A DNA stretch of 64,000 nt, from NCBI GenBank assembly GCA_963719055.1, contig CAVRAU010000027.1, forward strand, positions 372,001 to 436,000, written 5' to 3'. Below the pieces are notes generated by a model, which was given only the letters and a program-made list of their open reading frames with translations, was not told where the DNA came from and searched no databases. Shown here piece after piece: positions 46,230 to 55,305 of the stretch. Numbering within the stretch: the stretch's first letter is position 1; every line of letters begins with the position of its first letter. Origin of the DNA: CAXMQZ01 sp963719055. GTDB lineage: Bacteria > Acidobacteriota > Thermoanaerobaculia > Multivoradales > JAHEKO01. A program made the position numbers and the translations under genes.

Positions 46230-48686
46230 GTGAAGGATTCGAGAATGGCCAATGATGAACGATTTCACCCTCTGGTCGAGGGAACATCAGCGGCGCTTTT
46301 CGTATTTGACGCCGATCGAATCCTCTATATCAACCCCGCCAGCAGGAAACTGACCGGCTACTCGGCCCGCGAACTCCTCGACCGTCCGTTTGTGGCTCTG
46401 CTTCATCCACGGTTTCGATCCCGGTTCGAGGATCCGATCGCCAAGGACCGATTCGAGAAAGAGCAGATTCAGATCAACAGGAAGAAGGGTGAGCCTCTTT
46501 GGATCGAGCTCTCGCTCCAACCCATCCTGTTTCGTGGTGCCGCAGCCACACTCGCTACGGCCGTTGATATCCATCCTCTCAAAGAGTCGGACCTCGCACG
46601 TCGCGATGCCGAGGTACAGCTGAAGCTCGTGCAGCGGGCCGGCCGGACCGTCAGCTGGGACTGGCGGGTGTCCACGGATGAGCTGACGGTCTACGGTCTT
46701 CCCAAGGACCTGGTGATACAAGGGGCCCCAGCGCTTTCCACGACCGGTAAGGCCTTCTTCAACCATCTACCACCCGATGATCTGGTGCACCTCAAACAGG
46801 CGGTGCGATTGTCCCTGCGCGAGCGTGAGCCCCTCTTCGTGGAGGTCAGCCTTGTCGATCTGTCAGGACAAACCCACTGGCTGGTCCTCCGGGGCCAAGC
46901 CGTGCCGGACGATACGGGCGAGAGGGAACATCTTGTCGGTGTGGCGACCGATATCACCGAGCGCCGACGAGCCGAGCAGGTCCTGGTCCAGGAGCAGGAG
47001 TACTCGCTCGCCATGTTGGCCTCCATCAGTGACGGCGTGATTCGCACCGACCTCGAAGGCCGGATCATCGATCTGAGCGCACCGGCGGAGACCATCCTCG
47101 GTCGCAGTCTCAGCGAGGCCCGCAACCACTTCCTCAGGGAACTCGTCTCTTTCGTCGATCAGGAGACCGGGGCGACACTCGATGACCCCATCGAACAAAG
47201 TCTCATGTCGAACTCCCCCTTGAGCCCAGCCCAGACCTGCTTGGTCAGACCTCGGGACGGGGAGGACGTTCCAGTCCAATTTCATACCGCCGTGCTGCGC
47301 GATCATTGCTCCCAAGAAATTGGTGTGGTTCTGGTCATGAAGGACATGCTGGAACAACGACAGTTCGAACGCGGCATGGTCTATCTCGCGACTCACGATC
47401 CTCTGACCGACCTGGTCAATCGGACGGAGTTCGAGCGTCGATTGGGGCGCTGCATGGCGGAGACCCGGAGGTCCCAGAGGCAAGATTCGATCCTCTATCT
47501 CGACCTGGATGGATTCAAGCTCATCAACGACACCTTCGGTCACCCGGCCGGGGACAAGATGCTCAAGCAGTTCGCTTCCTTTTTGAAGTGTCGATTTCGC
47601 GAGACCGACACCTTGGGACGCATCGGCGGCGACAAGTTCGGCGTCTTGCTGGAGAGCTGTCCTCCCTGGCAGACCCGGGATCTCGTCGAAAAGCTCTACA
47701 AGGATCTGCGCTCCTTTCGCTTCGAGTGGGACGGCACCTCCCTCCCCGTGAGCCTGAGTACCGGTCTGGCAGCCATCGGCCCTGATGAGACTCAGGTGGA
47801 AAAGGTCCTGGGGGTCGCTGAGGACGCCTGCTATCTGGCCAAGCAGAGAGGTGGCGACCGATTCTACGAGTTCGAACCCACCGAGCTCGCCACTTCCGAG
47901 CGGCACACCCAGCTGGAGATTCTGCATCAGATCCAAGAGTCACTGAGGAATGGCTCCTTCACCCTGCAGGCCCAACTGATCCAACCCGTCGTGGCGCCGG
48001 AGTCCGACCCGGATATGTACGAGATCCTGCTGCGGATCCCTGACCGCGGCGACACGCCTTTGATGCCAAAACAGTTCATGCCGGTCGCGGAGCGTCACAG
48101 CATCGTCTCGGCCATCGATCGCTGGGTCCTGACCCATAGCCTCGAAGCGGTGACCGGCCGCGATCTCGTCGACGACGTCCGATTCTGTATCAATATCTCG
48201 GCCCACTCGTTGAGCGACGATCGATTTCTCGAGTTTGTTCTGCACGAGCTCAGCTATCGCGGGGTCGATCCCAGAAGCATCTACTTCGAGATCTCCGAGA
48301 CCGCTACCGTGGCCAACTTCGACAAAGCGCAGAAGTTCATCTCGGTCCTGCGAAGTCGAGGCTGCGGTTTCGTTTTGGACAACTTTGGCTCCGGCTTGAG
48401 CTCCTTCGCCTATCTGCGCAATTTCCCAGTCGACTTCATCAAGATCGATGGTCAGTTTGTGCAGAATCTGACCAAGGACCCGACGCAGCGCGCCCTGGTG
48501 GAGTCGATCAATCACGTCGGTCATGTCATGCAGATCAGAACCATCGCCGAGGCCATTGAAAGCCAAGAGTCGCTGCAGGTGATCCGTCAGATGAAGGTGG
48601 ATTATGCCCAGGGAGACGGCATCTCCCAGCCGGTGTCCCTGGACGAGGTTGTGCGCCAGCGCAGCTCCAGATCCACCGTGGCATAG
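46230..48686 (+). CDS. PAS-PAS-PAS-GGDEF-EAL protein with altered active-site motifs
   Basis: 818-aa cytoplasmic signalling protein. Three PAS-type sensor domains (about residues 15-115, 130-245 and 255-370; FVFDADRILYINPASRKLTG in the first) precede a GGDEF domain (385-545) and an EAL domain (565-805). The signature GGDEF reads GGDKF near residue 466, so diguanylate cyclase activity is doubtful. EAL reads EIL near 597, and the DDFGTG loop reads DNFGSG near 715, replacing a metal-binding Asp. The other EAL residues (INIS, EISET, KIDGQF, AEAIE and a late Gln) are kept. GTG at 46230 (AGGAG eight bases before) or ATG at 46245 could be the start. It lies beside two PilZ proteins. Confidence 0.93.
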   Translation: MKDSRMANDERFHPLVEGTSAALFVFDADRILYINPASRKLTGYSARELLDRPFVALLHPRFRSRFEDPIAKDRFEKEQIQINRKKGEPLWIELSLQPILFRGAAATLATAVDIHPLKESDLARRDAEVQLKLVQRAGRTVSWDWRVSTDELTVYGLPKDLVIQGAPALSTTGKAFFNHLPPDDLVHLKQAVRLSLREREPLFVEVSLVDLSGQTHWLVLRGQAVPDDTGEREHLVGVATDITERRRAEQVLVQEQEYSLAMLASISDGVIRTDLEGRIIDLSAPAETILGRSLSEARNHFLRELVSFVDQETGATLDDPIEQSLMSNSPLSPAQTCLVRPRDGEDVPVQFHTAVLRDHCSQEIGVVLVMKDMLEQRQFERGMVYLATHDPLTDLVNRTEFERRLGRCMAETRRSQRQDSILYLDLDGFKLINDTFGHPAGDKMLKQFASFLKCRFRETDTLGRIGGDKFGVLLESCPPWQTRDLVEKLYKDLRSFRFEWDGTSLPVSLSTGLAAIGPDETQVEKVLGVAEDACYLAKQRGGDRFYEFEPTELATSERHTQLEILHQIQESLRNGSFTLQAQLIQPVVAPESDPDMYEILLRIPDRGDTPLMPKQFMPVAERHSIVSAIDRWVLTHSLEAVTGRDLVDDVRFCINISAHSLSDDRFLEFVLHELSYRGVDPRSIYFEISETATVANFDKAQKFISVLRSRGCGFVLDNFGSGLSSFAYLRNFPVDFIKIDGQFVQNLTKDPTQRALVESINHVGHVMQIRTIAEAIESQESLQVIRQMKVDYAQGDGISQPVSLDEVVRQRSSRSTVA

Positions 48687-48790
48687 CGGTTGCCCGACGC
48701 CAGGCGCTCCGCCTCGGGGAGGTGACGCAAGCGCCACAGGCTCCACAGTCCAACGGCTGGCCCAGGGGCCAGGGCCCGTTCCCGCGGTGG
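48680..48790 (-). pseudogene. Possible C-terminal remnant of a membrane transporter
   Basis: On the minus strand this stretch reads GPAVGLWSLWRLRHLPEAER followed by LASGNR, which looks like the last helix and basic tail of MFS-type transporters. No upstream part of such a gene exists here. The homology is short and may be chance, so this is a weak call. Confidence 0.22.
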
Positions 48791-48861
48791 CCGAGAGCTC
48801 TGATCTGCCGTCACCACTCACAGGCGAGTAGAATGAAGCCGATCGGCAAAGGAGAACGACG

Positions 48862-49731
48862 ATGAATCTGGTGATTGGCGCCACTGGCAGCTTGGGCGGT
48901 CTCATCTCCCATCGCCTCTTGAAGGCCAACGCTCCTGTGCGCGCCCTGGTTCGCGAAGGATCGGATTACTCCTCGCTGCAGACCGGCGGCGCCGAGGTCG
49001 CGCTCGGAGACCTGAAGAACCCTCGCAGTCTCGAAAGAGGATGTGTGGGAGCCAAGCGGATCATCGCCACCGCCACCGCCGCTGCGCGAGGTGGGAACGA
49101 CACCATCGAAGCCGTCGATCAGCAAGGCTATGCCAGTCTCGTCGAGGCGGCCCAGGCTGCCGGCGTGAGCCAGTTCGTGTTCGTCTCCGCCTATGGATTC
49201 GGTCTCGACTCGCCGTTGGCTTTGGCTCGGGCCAAGGCCGCCACCGAAAAGACCCTCAGAGCCAGTGGACTCAATTACACCATCTTGCAGCCCGCCCTCT
49301 TCATGGAGGCCTGGATCTCCATGGTCCTCGGTGCCCAACTGCAGCTGGGGCCGAAAGTCGTCATCATGGGAGACCCGGATCAGCCTGTCCCTTTTATCGG
49401 CATCGCCAATGTCGCCGACCTGGCTATCGCCGTTCTAGACAATGCCGAGGCTGAAAACGTCAGTGTGCCGCTCAGTGCCCAGGCGGTTTCCTATCGCCAG
49501 ATCATCGATTGGATCGACGAGGTGACCGGTCGCTCCATCACCATCGAAGTCGTGCCACCTGGAACCGAGATACCCGGCCTGCCACCCACTGTTCTCGAAC
49601 TTTGGGCTTGGCTGGCCACCGGCGCCATCGAGCCGATCGAGACCGTGGGAGTGGCCGTGAGGTTCGGCCTGGCGCTGGAGAGTCCCAAGTCTTTCATCAA
49701 CCGGACTTTCGGCAAGTCGTCGATCATCTAG
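48862..49731 (+). CDS. NmrA-like atypical short-chain dehydrogenase (NAD(P)-binding)
   Basis: 289-aa Rossmann-fold protein of the NmrA/extended SDR class. The N-terminus MNLVIGATGSLGGLISHRLL has the GxxGxxG dinucleotide-binding loop, and RALVREGSD the site that selects NADP. Later parts (FVFVSAYGFGLDSPLALARA and the following Lys) fit atypical SDRs that often lack the full catalytic triad. Such proteins act as redox-sensing regulators or as reductases/epimerases. AAAGGAG lies seven bases before the ATG, and a TAGAAT box lies at 48829-48834. Single gene after the GGDEF-EAL gene. Confidence 0.88.
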   Translation: MNLVIGATGSLGGLISHRLLKANAPVRALVREGSDYSSLQTGGAEVALGDLKNPRSLERGCVGAKRIIATATAAARGGNDTIEAVDQQGYASLVEAAQAAGVSQFVFVSAYGFGLDSPLALARAKAATEKTLRASGLNYTILQPALFMEAWISMVLGAQLQLGPKVVIMGDPDQPVPFIGIANVADLAIAVLDNAEAENVSVPLSAQAVSYRQIIDWIDEVTGRSITIEVVPPGTEIPGLPPTVLELWAWLATGAIEPIETVGVAVRFGLALESPKSFINRTFGKSSII

Positions 49732-49776
49732 GCTGCAGGTCTTTCCTCCGGGCTCCATTCGGGATACAATCCGCGC

Positions 49777-49845
49777 GGCCGTCGCTCGGTTTTGCACCCT
49801 CCTGACCCGTGGCGGGTGCCTTTGTCGAGGCCCCGAGCGGCGGCC
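49777..49845 (+). ncRNA. Nested hairpin, candidate structured leader or terminator
   Basis: A 13-bp stem (49777-49789 with 49833-49845, one G-T pair) encloses a second stem (GCACCC 49794-49799 with GGGTGC 49814-49819). A TACAAT box at 49765-49770 would start transcription close to the base of the stem, so this could be the structured 5' leader of the secreted-protein gene. It could equally end the NmrA-like transcript, though the downstream T-run is weak (CTTCTTTCTCCC). The rest of the gap 49732-49972 shows nothing else. Confidence 0.4.
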
Positions 49846-49972
49846 CTTCTTTCTCCCAGCCGATCCCCCGACCTCCTTGTATCTCGCGTTGCGCCATTTG
49901 CGGCGCCATGTCGCGTATCCCGTTAGTGGAAGATGCTCCCAATCTCGAGAACAACCCATGAGGAGGCCTACC

Positions 49973-50446
49973 GTGATCCGACCAGCGCCAATCTTGCTCC
50001 TGACCGTCCTTGCCATGTTGCTCCTGAGCCCGACAGCGATGGCAAGGAACCCGGCTCCTGAGGGCCGAACCTACTTCATCTTCATCATGGGTCTCGATGA
50101 CGATCCGTATGGAATAGAGGTGGATTGCCTGACATTCGGCGCCAACCAGGCCTGCACCCCGGAAGGGGACATTTGCTTGGACTGGCAGAGAACCCAGGGA
50201 GGGGTACAGACCAACAAGGAGGGCGGCTTTGCCTTGCATACCCAATTTGACCAGGAAGGCCTGATCATTCGCATGGAAGGTCAAGGCCGAATCGACTCCC
50301 GTGGCCGCAAGAGCTCCCTCTCCGCCGTCGCCCGAGCCGCCGCGCTCGATGTGCAGTTGAACTTCACCTTTGCCGGCCGCCAAGTCAAAAGGAGCCAATG
50401 CCTCCGGATGGCGGAGGAGTTCCGAGCCCAACAATCCGGTCCTTGA
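49973..50446 (+). CDS. Secreted protein of unknown function
   Basis: 157-aa protein. A GTG start at 49973 follows a perfect AGGAGG six bases before it, better than the ATG at 49958 that contains that sequence. The N-terminus is a Sec signal peptide (PAPILLLTVLAMLLLSPTAM, cut after AMA). The mature part has four cysteines (VDCLTFGANQACTPEGDICL and a late QCLRM), suggesting disulfides in the periplasm or outside. No family recognised. It is followed by a strong terminator, so it is probably monocistronic. Confidence 0.72.
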   Translation: MIRPAPILLLTVLAMLLLSPTAMARNPAPEGRTYFIFIMGLDDDPYGIEVDCLTFGANQACTPEGDICLDWQRTQGGVQTNKEGGFALHTQFDQEGLIIRMEGQGRIDSRGRKSSLSAVARAAALDVQLNFTFAGRQVKRSQCLRMAEEFRAQQSGP

Positions 50447-50460
50447 ACCCCAAGGTTCAA

Positions 50461-50517
50461 CCGGGGCACGGCGATCCGAGATCTGCCTTCGGACTGCCGT
50501 GGCCCCGGGCTGTTTTT
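50461..50517 (+). terminator. Rho-independent terminator after the secreted-protein gene
   Basis: A GC-rich stem (CCGGGGCACGGC at 50461 pairs with GCCGTGGCCCCGG ending near 50508, one bulged base), with an inner CCGA/TCGG pairing, is followed by CTGTTTTTC. It starts 15 bases after the stop at 50446. Confidence 0.78.
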
Positions 50518-50533
50518 CCGGTACCATCACCGG

Positions 50534-52195
50534 ATGAAGACTTGTCTGTCGAACTCCCATGAATGCGGCCCCAAGCTCGCACCCATCCTGGCACTCCTGA
50601 TCTTTGCAGTGATTCTCGGCGCGTGTAGTCGCACTCCCGTTGCCGACCAGGAGCCAGTTTCCGAACTTTCTTCCTCCAAGATCGAATGGTACGAGGGCGA
50701 TGTGGAGAGCGCCTTCGCCTATGCCGAGAGCGCCGGTAAGCCTCTCTTTCTCTACTGGGGCGCTGAATGGTGCCCACCCTGCCACTACCTGAAGAACAAG
50801 ATCTTCACCCGACAGGGATTCGTCACCCGGATGCAGGACTTTGTGCCCGTATACCTCGATGGGGATACCGCGAGGGCCCAGATCCTCGCCGAGACCCTCG
50901 AGGTCAAGGGGTACCCTACGGTCATCATCTTCGATGCCATGGGCCAGGAGGTCATGCGCATGCCGAGCACGGTTCCCGTCGATCAGTACGAGGCCGTTCT
51001 CGACGCCGCGGTCGCCAGTATGAAGCCAGTCAAGACCGTCCTCACGGAGGTGATGGCCGCCGGCCCCGAGTCCGCCTCACCAGCGGATCTCAATCTGCTG
51101 GCCTTTTATTCCTGGGGCCAGGACAGCCGGGTCGATCTCTCCACTGAGGACCAGGTGAGCGCCTTCCGCCGCCTCTATCATGAGACACCCACGAATCTCG
51201 AGGTGGAAAGATCCAGGTTTCTCGGCCTGTACCTGGCTGCCTTGGCCAGGCAAGCCCATCAGAGCGAGTCGACAGATCCCCCGCTCACCGCCGAAGAAGG
51301 CGCCGCCGCACAAGAGGCGATCCTGGAGGTTCTCGCGGACCCGACTCTCCGCAACGCCAACCTCCTGTGGGTCGACTACTACGCCGATTCCATCATCGAC
51401 TTGCTCCAGCCCGACGACACCCCGGACCGACATGTGCTCCTTGGAGCCTGGTACCGGGCCGCGAATGCCATGGAAGAGGACGACGCGCTCTCCGTGGACG
51501 ATCGCCTGTCCGCCACCGTTCTGAAGATCGGCCTGGTCAAGATGTCGGCCCATCCGGATGCCGACGATGTCCAGATCCCCGCCTCGCTGCAGCATCACGT
51601 GCGCTCTCGAACCGCTTGGGCTCTGGAGACCGTCACCGAGGAAAGCGAGTTGCAGACGGTGGTCAATACCCTGGCCTATATGCTCGAAGATGCCGGCCTC
51701 AGCGACGAGGCCGAGAGCATGTTGCTGAGCAAGATGCACGATACGGCTGCACCCTACTACTTCATGTCCTGGCTCGCTGGCCTGAAAGCAGATGCCGGCG
51801 ACACGGAGGCTGCTCTGGAGTGGTATCGAAAAGCCTACGACTCGTCCGAGGGACGCTACAGCCGCTTTCGCTGGGGCTCATCCTATCTGCGGCAACTCAT
51901 GGAGCTCTCACCCACGAGCGTGGAGCGCATCGAGGCCGATTCCATCGAAGTCCTGAACGAGCTACTGACCTTCGATGATGCCTTCGCAGGTGGCAACCAC
52001 GCGCGACTCGACGGTCTCCAATCGGCCTACTGGGGTTGGAACGGGGACGAATCGCATGACGAGGTCCTGGCCAGAATTCGGGACCATGTTCATGCCTCCT
52101 GCGCTCGATACCCGGCGGATGGAGACGACTCTCAACGGCAACGATGCGAGTCCTTCATGGTTCCCGAAGAGATCCAGGGCAAGGCTGCGATGTAG
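50534..52195 (+). CDS. Thioredoxin-like lipoprotein with long C-terminal helical domain
   Basis: 553-aa lipoprotein. A signal with lipobox (AVILGAC) is followed by a thioredoxin-like domain (about residues 50-160): PLFLYWGAEWCPPCHYLKNK has the CxxC active site, and KGYPTVIIFDAMG the cis-Pro segment. The remaining 390 residues are helical and TPR-like (LEDAGLSDEAESMLLSKMH, later AGDTEAALEWYRKAYDSSEG), probably a protein-binding platform. Likely a periplasmic disulfide or redox protein. The CPPC sequence suits a reductase or cytochrome-maturation helper, but the partner is unknown. It follows the terminator by 17 bases and has its own start. Confidence 0.85.
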   Translation: MKTCLSNSHECGPKLAPILALLIFAVILGACSRTPVADQEPVSELSSSKIEWYEGDVESAFAYAESAGKPLFLYWGAEWCPPCHYLKNKIFTRQGFVTRMQDFVPVYLDGDTARAQILAETLEVKGYPTVIIFDAMGQEVMRMPSTVPVDQYEAVLDAAVASMKPVKTVLTEVMAAGPESASPADLNLLAFYSWGQDSRVDLSTEDQVSAFRRLYHETPTNLEVERSRFLGLYLAALARQAHQSESTDPPLTAEEGAAAQEAILEVLADPTLRNANLLWVDYYADSIIDLLQPDDTPDRHVLLGAWYRAANAMEEDDALSVDDRLSATVLKIGLVKMSAHPDADDVQIPASLQHHVRSRTAWALETVTEESELQTVVNTLAYMLEDAGLSDEAESMLLSKMHDTAAPYYFMSWLAGLKADAGDTEAALEWYRKAYDSSEGRYSRFRWGSSYLRQLMELSPTSVERIEADSIEVLNELLTFDDAFAGGNHARLDGLQSAYWGWNGDESHDEVLARIRDHVHASCARYPADGDDSQRQRCESFMVPEEIQGKAAM

Positions 52196-52229
52196 GCCAG
52201 GAGGTCACACAGTATCCACTGGCGGGGCC

Positions 52230-53250
52230 TCACAGAGAAGAATCGCAAACCGCTCGGTGGACGGGACTGCTCTCCAGGGCGATGACCAGGGTCATGGTCA
52301 AGGGGACCGAAAGAAGCATGCCCACCGGACCGAGCACCCAGCCCCAGAAAATCAGGGAGAGAAAGACTACCAAGGTCGACAGCCCCATGCTGCGACCCAT
52401 GATTCGCGGCTCCAACAGGTTACCCATGAGCACATTGATGATCATATATCCGATGGCGATCAACACTGCCTTGCCACCACCCAGCTGCACTACCGCTAGC
52501 AGCACCGCTGGCAGAGCGGCGATGATAGAGCCGATATTTGGGACATAGTTCAACATGAAGGCCAGCAAACCCCACAACATGGCGAAATCCAGGCCCATGA
52601 GGGCGACCCATACCCATACGATCACACCCGTAACGAGGCTGATGGCGGTTTTCAGCCCAATGTAACGGTTGAGGCTTTTCGAGAACCGGCTCAATGTCCC
52701 GGACCGGTCACCCGAACCGGCAATTGCCTGCAGCTTGCGTGGAAAGCTCCAGGCCTCGAGAAGCACGAAGACCACGGTGAACACGATCAGCAACGCATTG
52801 TTGAGGACGCCTCCCAGGCCGTTGAGCAGGCGAGCAGCGAGATCCATGGCACCGCTCGGATCGATGAACTGCACCAGGTCTCTCACCGAGCCGATCCGCG
52901 CTTCCAGATCGTGCCGGTCGAGAAAATCGATCAGCTGTTCGTCGAGACGTTGCTGATAGTAGGGAACCCGGCTCGTGAAATCGGCGATGGAGGTGCCCAC
53001 CAGGCTACCGATCAGAATCAGAATCCCCAGCATGCCCAAGACCACTAGCCAGGACCGCCAAAGGGTTGGGCACCCCCTTGCGGCGCATCCAAAACAGCGG
53101 CGGGGTGCCCACCATGGAGACGAACAACGCCAAGAGGATCGGGACCACGATCGCCTGGGCGGTCTTCAACCCATAGATGATGATCATCAGTGCCGCGACA
53201 GTCAGAATCCAGTTCCGTCCGGCCGCCGGCCTCGTCCCAGGGCTGTTCAT
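52230..53250 (-). CDS. AI-2E family transporter (YdiK/PerM-type permease), frame interrupted
   Basis: Inner-membrane permease, about 340 aa after repair. The N-terminal part from an ATG at 53250 (WILTVAALMIIIYGLKTAQA, then VVPILLALFVSMVGTPPLFW) matches the family start. Near 53045 the frame changes and the rest follows: MLGILILIGSLVGTSIADFT, then GLDFAMLWGLLAFMLNYVPN and GNLLEPRIMGRSMGLSTLVV, the AI-2E signature. The family includes exporters of the AI-2 signal, Na+/H+ antiporters and many of unknown substrate. It is convergent with the thioredoxin-like gene. Confidence 0.88.
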
Positions 53251-53296
53251 CCGGGCATCCCCATGCATACCCGGGAACTATACCCTGCCGACTCTA

Positions 53297-53500
53297 CTTG
53301 AGAACATCGAACAGGTGGCTGTACTTCAGGACCAGACGGCGATCCGGGATCCCGGTCGTGGCAAACGATACCGAAAAAGAGAGTCGACGCGGTGTTGACG
53401 ATGTAGACCTCGGTGCGCTCACTGGCGGCTTCCCCGGCGGCGGGCTGGGTCTGCCAGAAGTCCGTGGCCGGCAGACCCGGCACACTCTCTTCACCTCCAC
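53297..53500 (-). pseudogene. Remnant of a DUF5916 (carbohydrate-binding-like) protein
   Basis: On the minus strand ATDFWQTQPAAGEAASERTE followed by VYIVNTASTLFFGIVCHDRD matches the N-terminal beta-sandwich of DUF5916 proteins, where the substrate-binding-like domain normally goes on for hundreds of residues. Here only about 50 residues remain, with a frame change into DRRLVLKYSHLFDVLK. The neighbours on both sides are intact genes. It looks like a decayed or rearranged fragment. Confidence 0.4.
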
Positions 53501-53501
53501 C

Positions 53502-55244
53502 TTACTCAGCGCGCTCGTATCGCACCTTGCCGCCGACGATGGTGAAATCCACTCGTGTCTCGGGAAGATCCTCCTCGGGCACGGTCAGGATGTCCTGCGA
53601 CAGGACTACCAGGTCTGCGAGCTTGCCCACCTCCAACGAGCCTTTGATCTCTTCTTCGAAGGCCGCGTAGGCATTGTTGAGAGTGTAGGAGCGCAGAGCC
53701 TCCTCGCGGGTCATTCGGTGCTCGGGATAGAAGGTCTCCCCGTTCGGCATCCGCCGCGAGACCGAAGAGTAGAAACTCGCGACCGGGTCGATATCCTCCA
53801 CCGGAACGTCGGTGCCGTTCGTCACTACCGCACCGCTGTCGATGAGCTCCCGCCACAGGTAGGCGCCGTTTTCTGCCCTGGTCTCTCCCAGCCGCTTGAG
53901 GACCCAGGGACCGTCGGAGGTGCAGTGGACTCCCTGCATCGCGGCGATGACTCCCAGATCGACAAAACGCTGGATGTCGTCCGGGTGCAGGTGTTGAGCA
54001 TGCTCGACTCGCCACCGATGATCGGTCGGATAGCCGTTCTCGGCAAAGACCTCTTCGTAGAGATCCAGGACCCGCCGGTTGGCCCGGTCCCCAATCGCAT
54101 GGGTGTTGACCTGGAAGCCGTGCCGGGTCGCGACCCGGGCGGTCTCTCGAATCTCCTCCTCGGGCTCCAGGACCAGGCCAACACTGTCAGGCAGATCCTC
54201 ATAGGGCTCCAGGAGCCAGGCCCCGTGAGCACCGAGAGCACCGTCGATCTGGCGCTTGATCGAGCGCACCGTCAGAAAGTCATTGCCCTCGGCGACCATC
54301 CGATATTCAGGCAGGCGGGCATCCATCTCGTCATTGGATTGGTGTCGCACCATGACGTAGAGTCGGATCGGGAGGGCGCCTTCGTCTTCCAGCTGGCGGA
54401 AAAAATCGATCATCTCGAATGACGCACCGGCATCATGGAAGCTGGTGATTCCCTTGGCCAACGCCTCCGCACCGGCCAACTCCACCAGTCGGCGCCTCTC
54501 AGCGTCCAGCTCTGCCGCAGACCGATCCGCCTGCGAGCTCTCGGCCGCCGCCCGGACAAGTCGCTGTGCCGTCTCGCGCAGCAAACCAGTCAGCTCACCG
54601 TCAGCGTCACGCACGAGCTCACCTCCAGCCGGGGCTTCGGAGCCGCGGCTGAGGCCCGCCAACTCCATGGCTTTCTGGTTGGCAAAGGCGGCGTGCCCAC
54701 TGGCGTGACCCAAGAGAACGGGGTTGTCCGGGCTCACCAGGCTCAGAGAGTCGTGAACGGGCGAACCCTCGACGGCCGGTTCTGGAGATGAGATCCACTT
54801 CTCCTGATGCCAACCACGACCCAACACCCAGCTACCGGGCTCGGCTTCGCCCACGGCCTGACGCACCATCTCGACAATCTCGTCCCAGCTCTCGGCGGTG
54901 GTCAAATCCAGTACCGTCAGGGCGGTGCCGAGACTCATGAAGTGCCCGTGTCCTTCGATAAAGCCGGGGGTGACCACTCGCCCAGCCAGGTCGATCACCC
55001 GGGTGGCGGGTCCTATGAAATCTTCGATCTCATCATTGGTTCCGACGGCGAGGATCTCTGCGCCCCTGGTGGCGATGGCCTGCGTCTCCGGCCGATCATC
55101 GTCGATCGTGATCACTCGGCCTTGCCGCAGCACCAGATCGGCGAAGTCGGCTGTGGCCTCGGGATCCCCGCAACCTTGACAGGCCAATAGGAGAGCCAGA
55201 ATCGTGGCACCTACGAGTCGATTCTTGAATATGTCCCAAAGCAT
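53502..55244 (-). CDS. Amidohydrolase-family lipoprotein (YtcJ-type)
   Basis: 580-aa metal-dependent hydrolase of the amidohydrolase-3 / YtcJ class. A signal peptide with lipobox (LACQGC) places it in the envelope. The motif VVTPGFIEGHGHF carries the first His pair. A second metal region (HAIGDRANRRVLDLYE), later HRWRVEHAQHLHPDDIQRFV and NGTDVPVEDIDPVASF supply the remaining ligands. The C-terminus returns to the small beta domain (GKLADLVVLSQDILTVPEED). Substrates are probably N-acyl or cyclic amides; not determinable. It reads away from the upstream VOC remnant. Confidence 0.9.
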   Translation of the reverse strand: MLWDIFKNRLVGATILALLLACQGCGDPEATADFADLVLRQGRVITIDDDRPETQAIATRGAEILAVGTNDEIEDFIGPATRVIDLAGRVVTPGFIEGHGHFMSLGTALTVLDLTTAESWDEIVEMVRQAVGEAEPGSWVLGRGWHQEKWISSPEPAVEGSPVHDSLSLVSPDNPVLLGHASGHAAFANQKAMELAGLSRGSEAPAGGELVRDADGELTGLLRETAQRLVRAAAESSQADRSAAELDAERRRLVELAGAEALAKGITSFHDAGASFEMIDFFRQLEDEGALPIRLYVMVRHQSNDEMDARLPEYRMVAEGNDFLTVRSIKRQIDGALGAHGAWLLEPYEDLPDSVGLVLEPEEEIRETARVATRHGFQVNTHAIGDRANRRVLDLYEEVFAENGYPTDHRWRVEHAQHLHPDDIQRFVDLGVIAAMQGVHCTSDGPWVLKRLGETRAENGAYLWRELIDSGAVVTNGTDVPVEDIDPVASFYSSVSRRMPNGETFYPEHRMTREEALRSYTLNNAYAAFEEEIKGSLEVGKLADLVVLSQDILTVPEEDLPETRVDFTIVGGKVRYERAE

Positions 55245-55305
55245 GTTTCGATCCCCCAGGAATCGTTCTCCAAGAGTCTATCCGCCCCGGAGGATCCGAC
55301 GAAAT

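Noticed and set aside
46863..48929. Long open frames on the minus strand opposite the GGDEF-EAL gene
   Set aside because: They mirror the codon structure of the real gene, have no recognisable domain, and arise from GC-rich third-position bias.
49724..50785. 353-codon minus-strand frame across the secreted-protein gene and thioredoxin start
   Set aside because: The plus strand has a signal peptide, a ribosome-binding site, a terminator and a lipobox; the minus frame runs through the terminator.
53190..54422. 410-codon plus-strand frame opposite the amidohydrolase gene
   Set aside because: It is antisense to a protein with clear amidohydrolase motifs and matches nothing.
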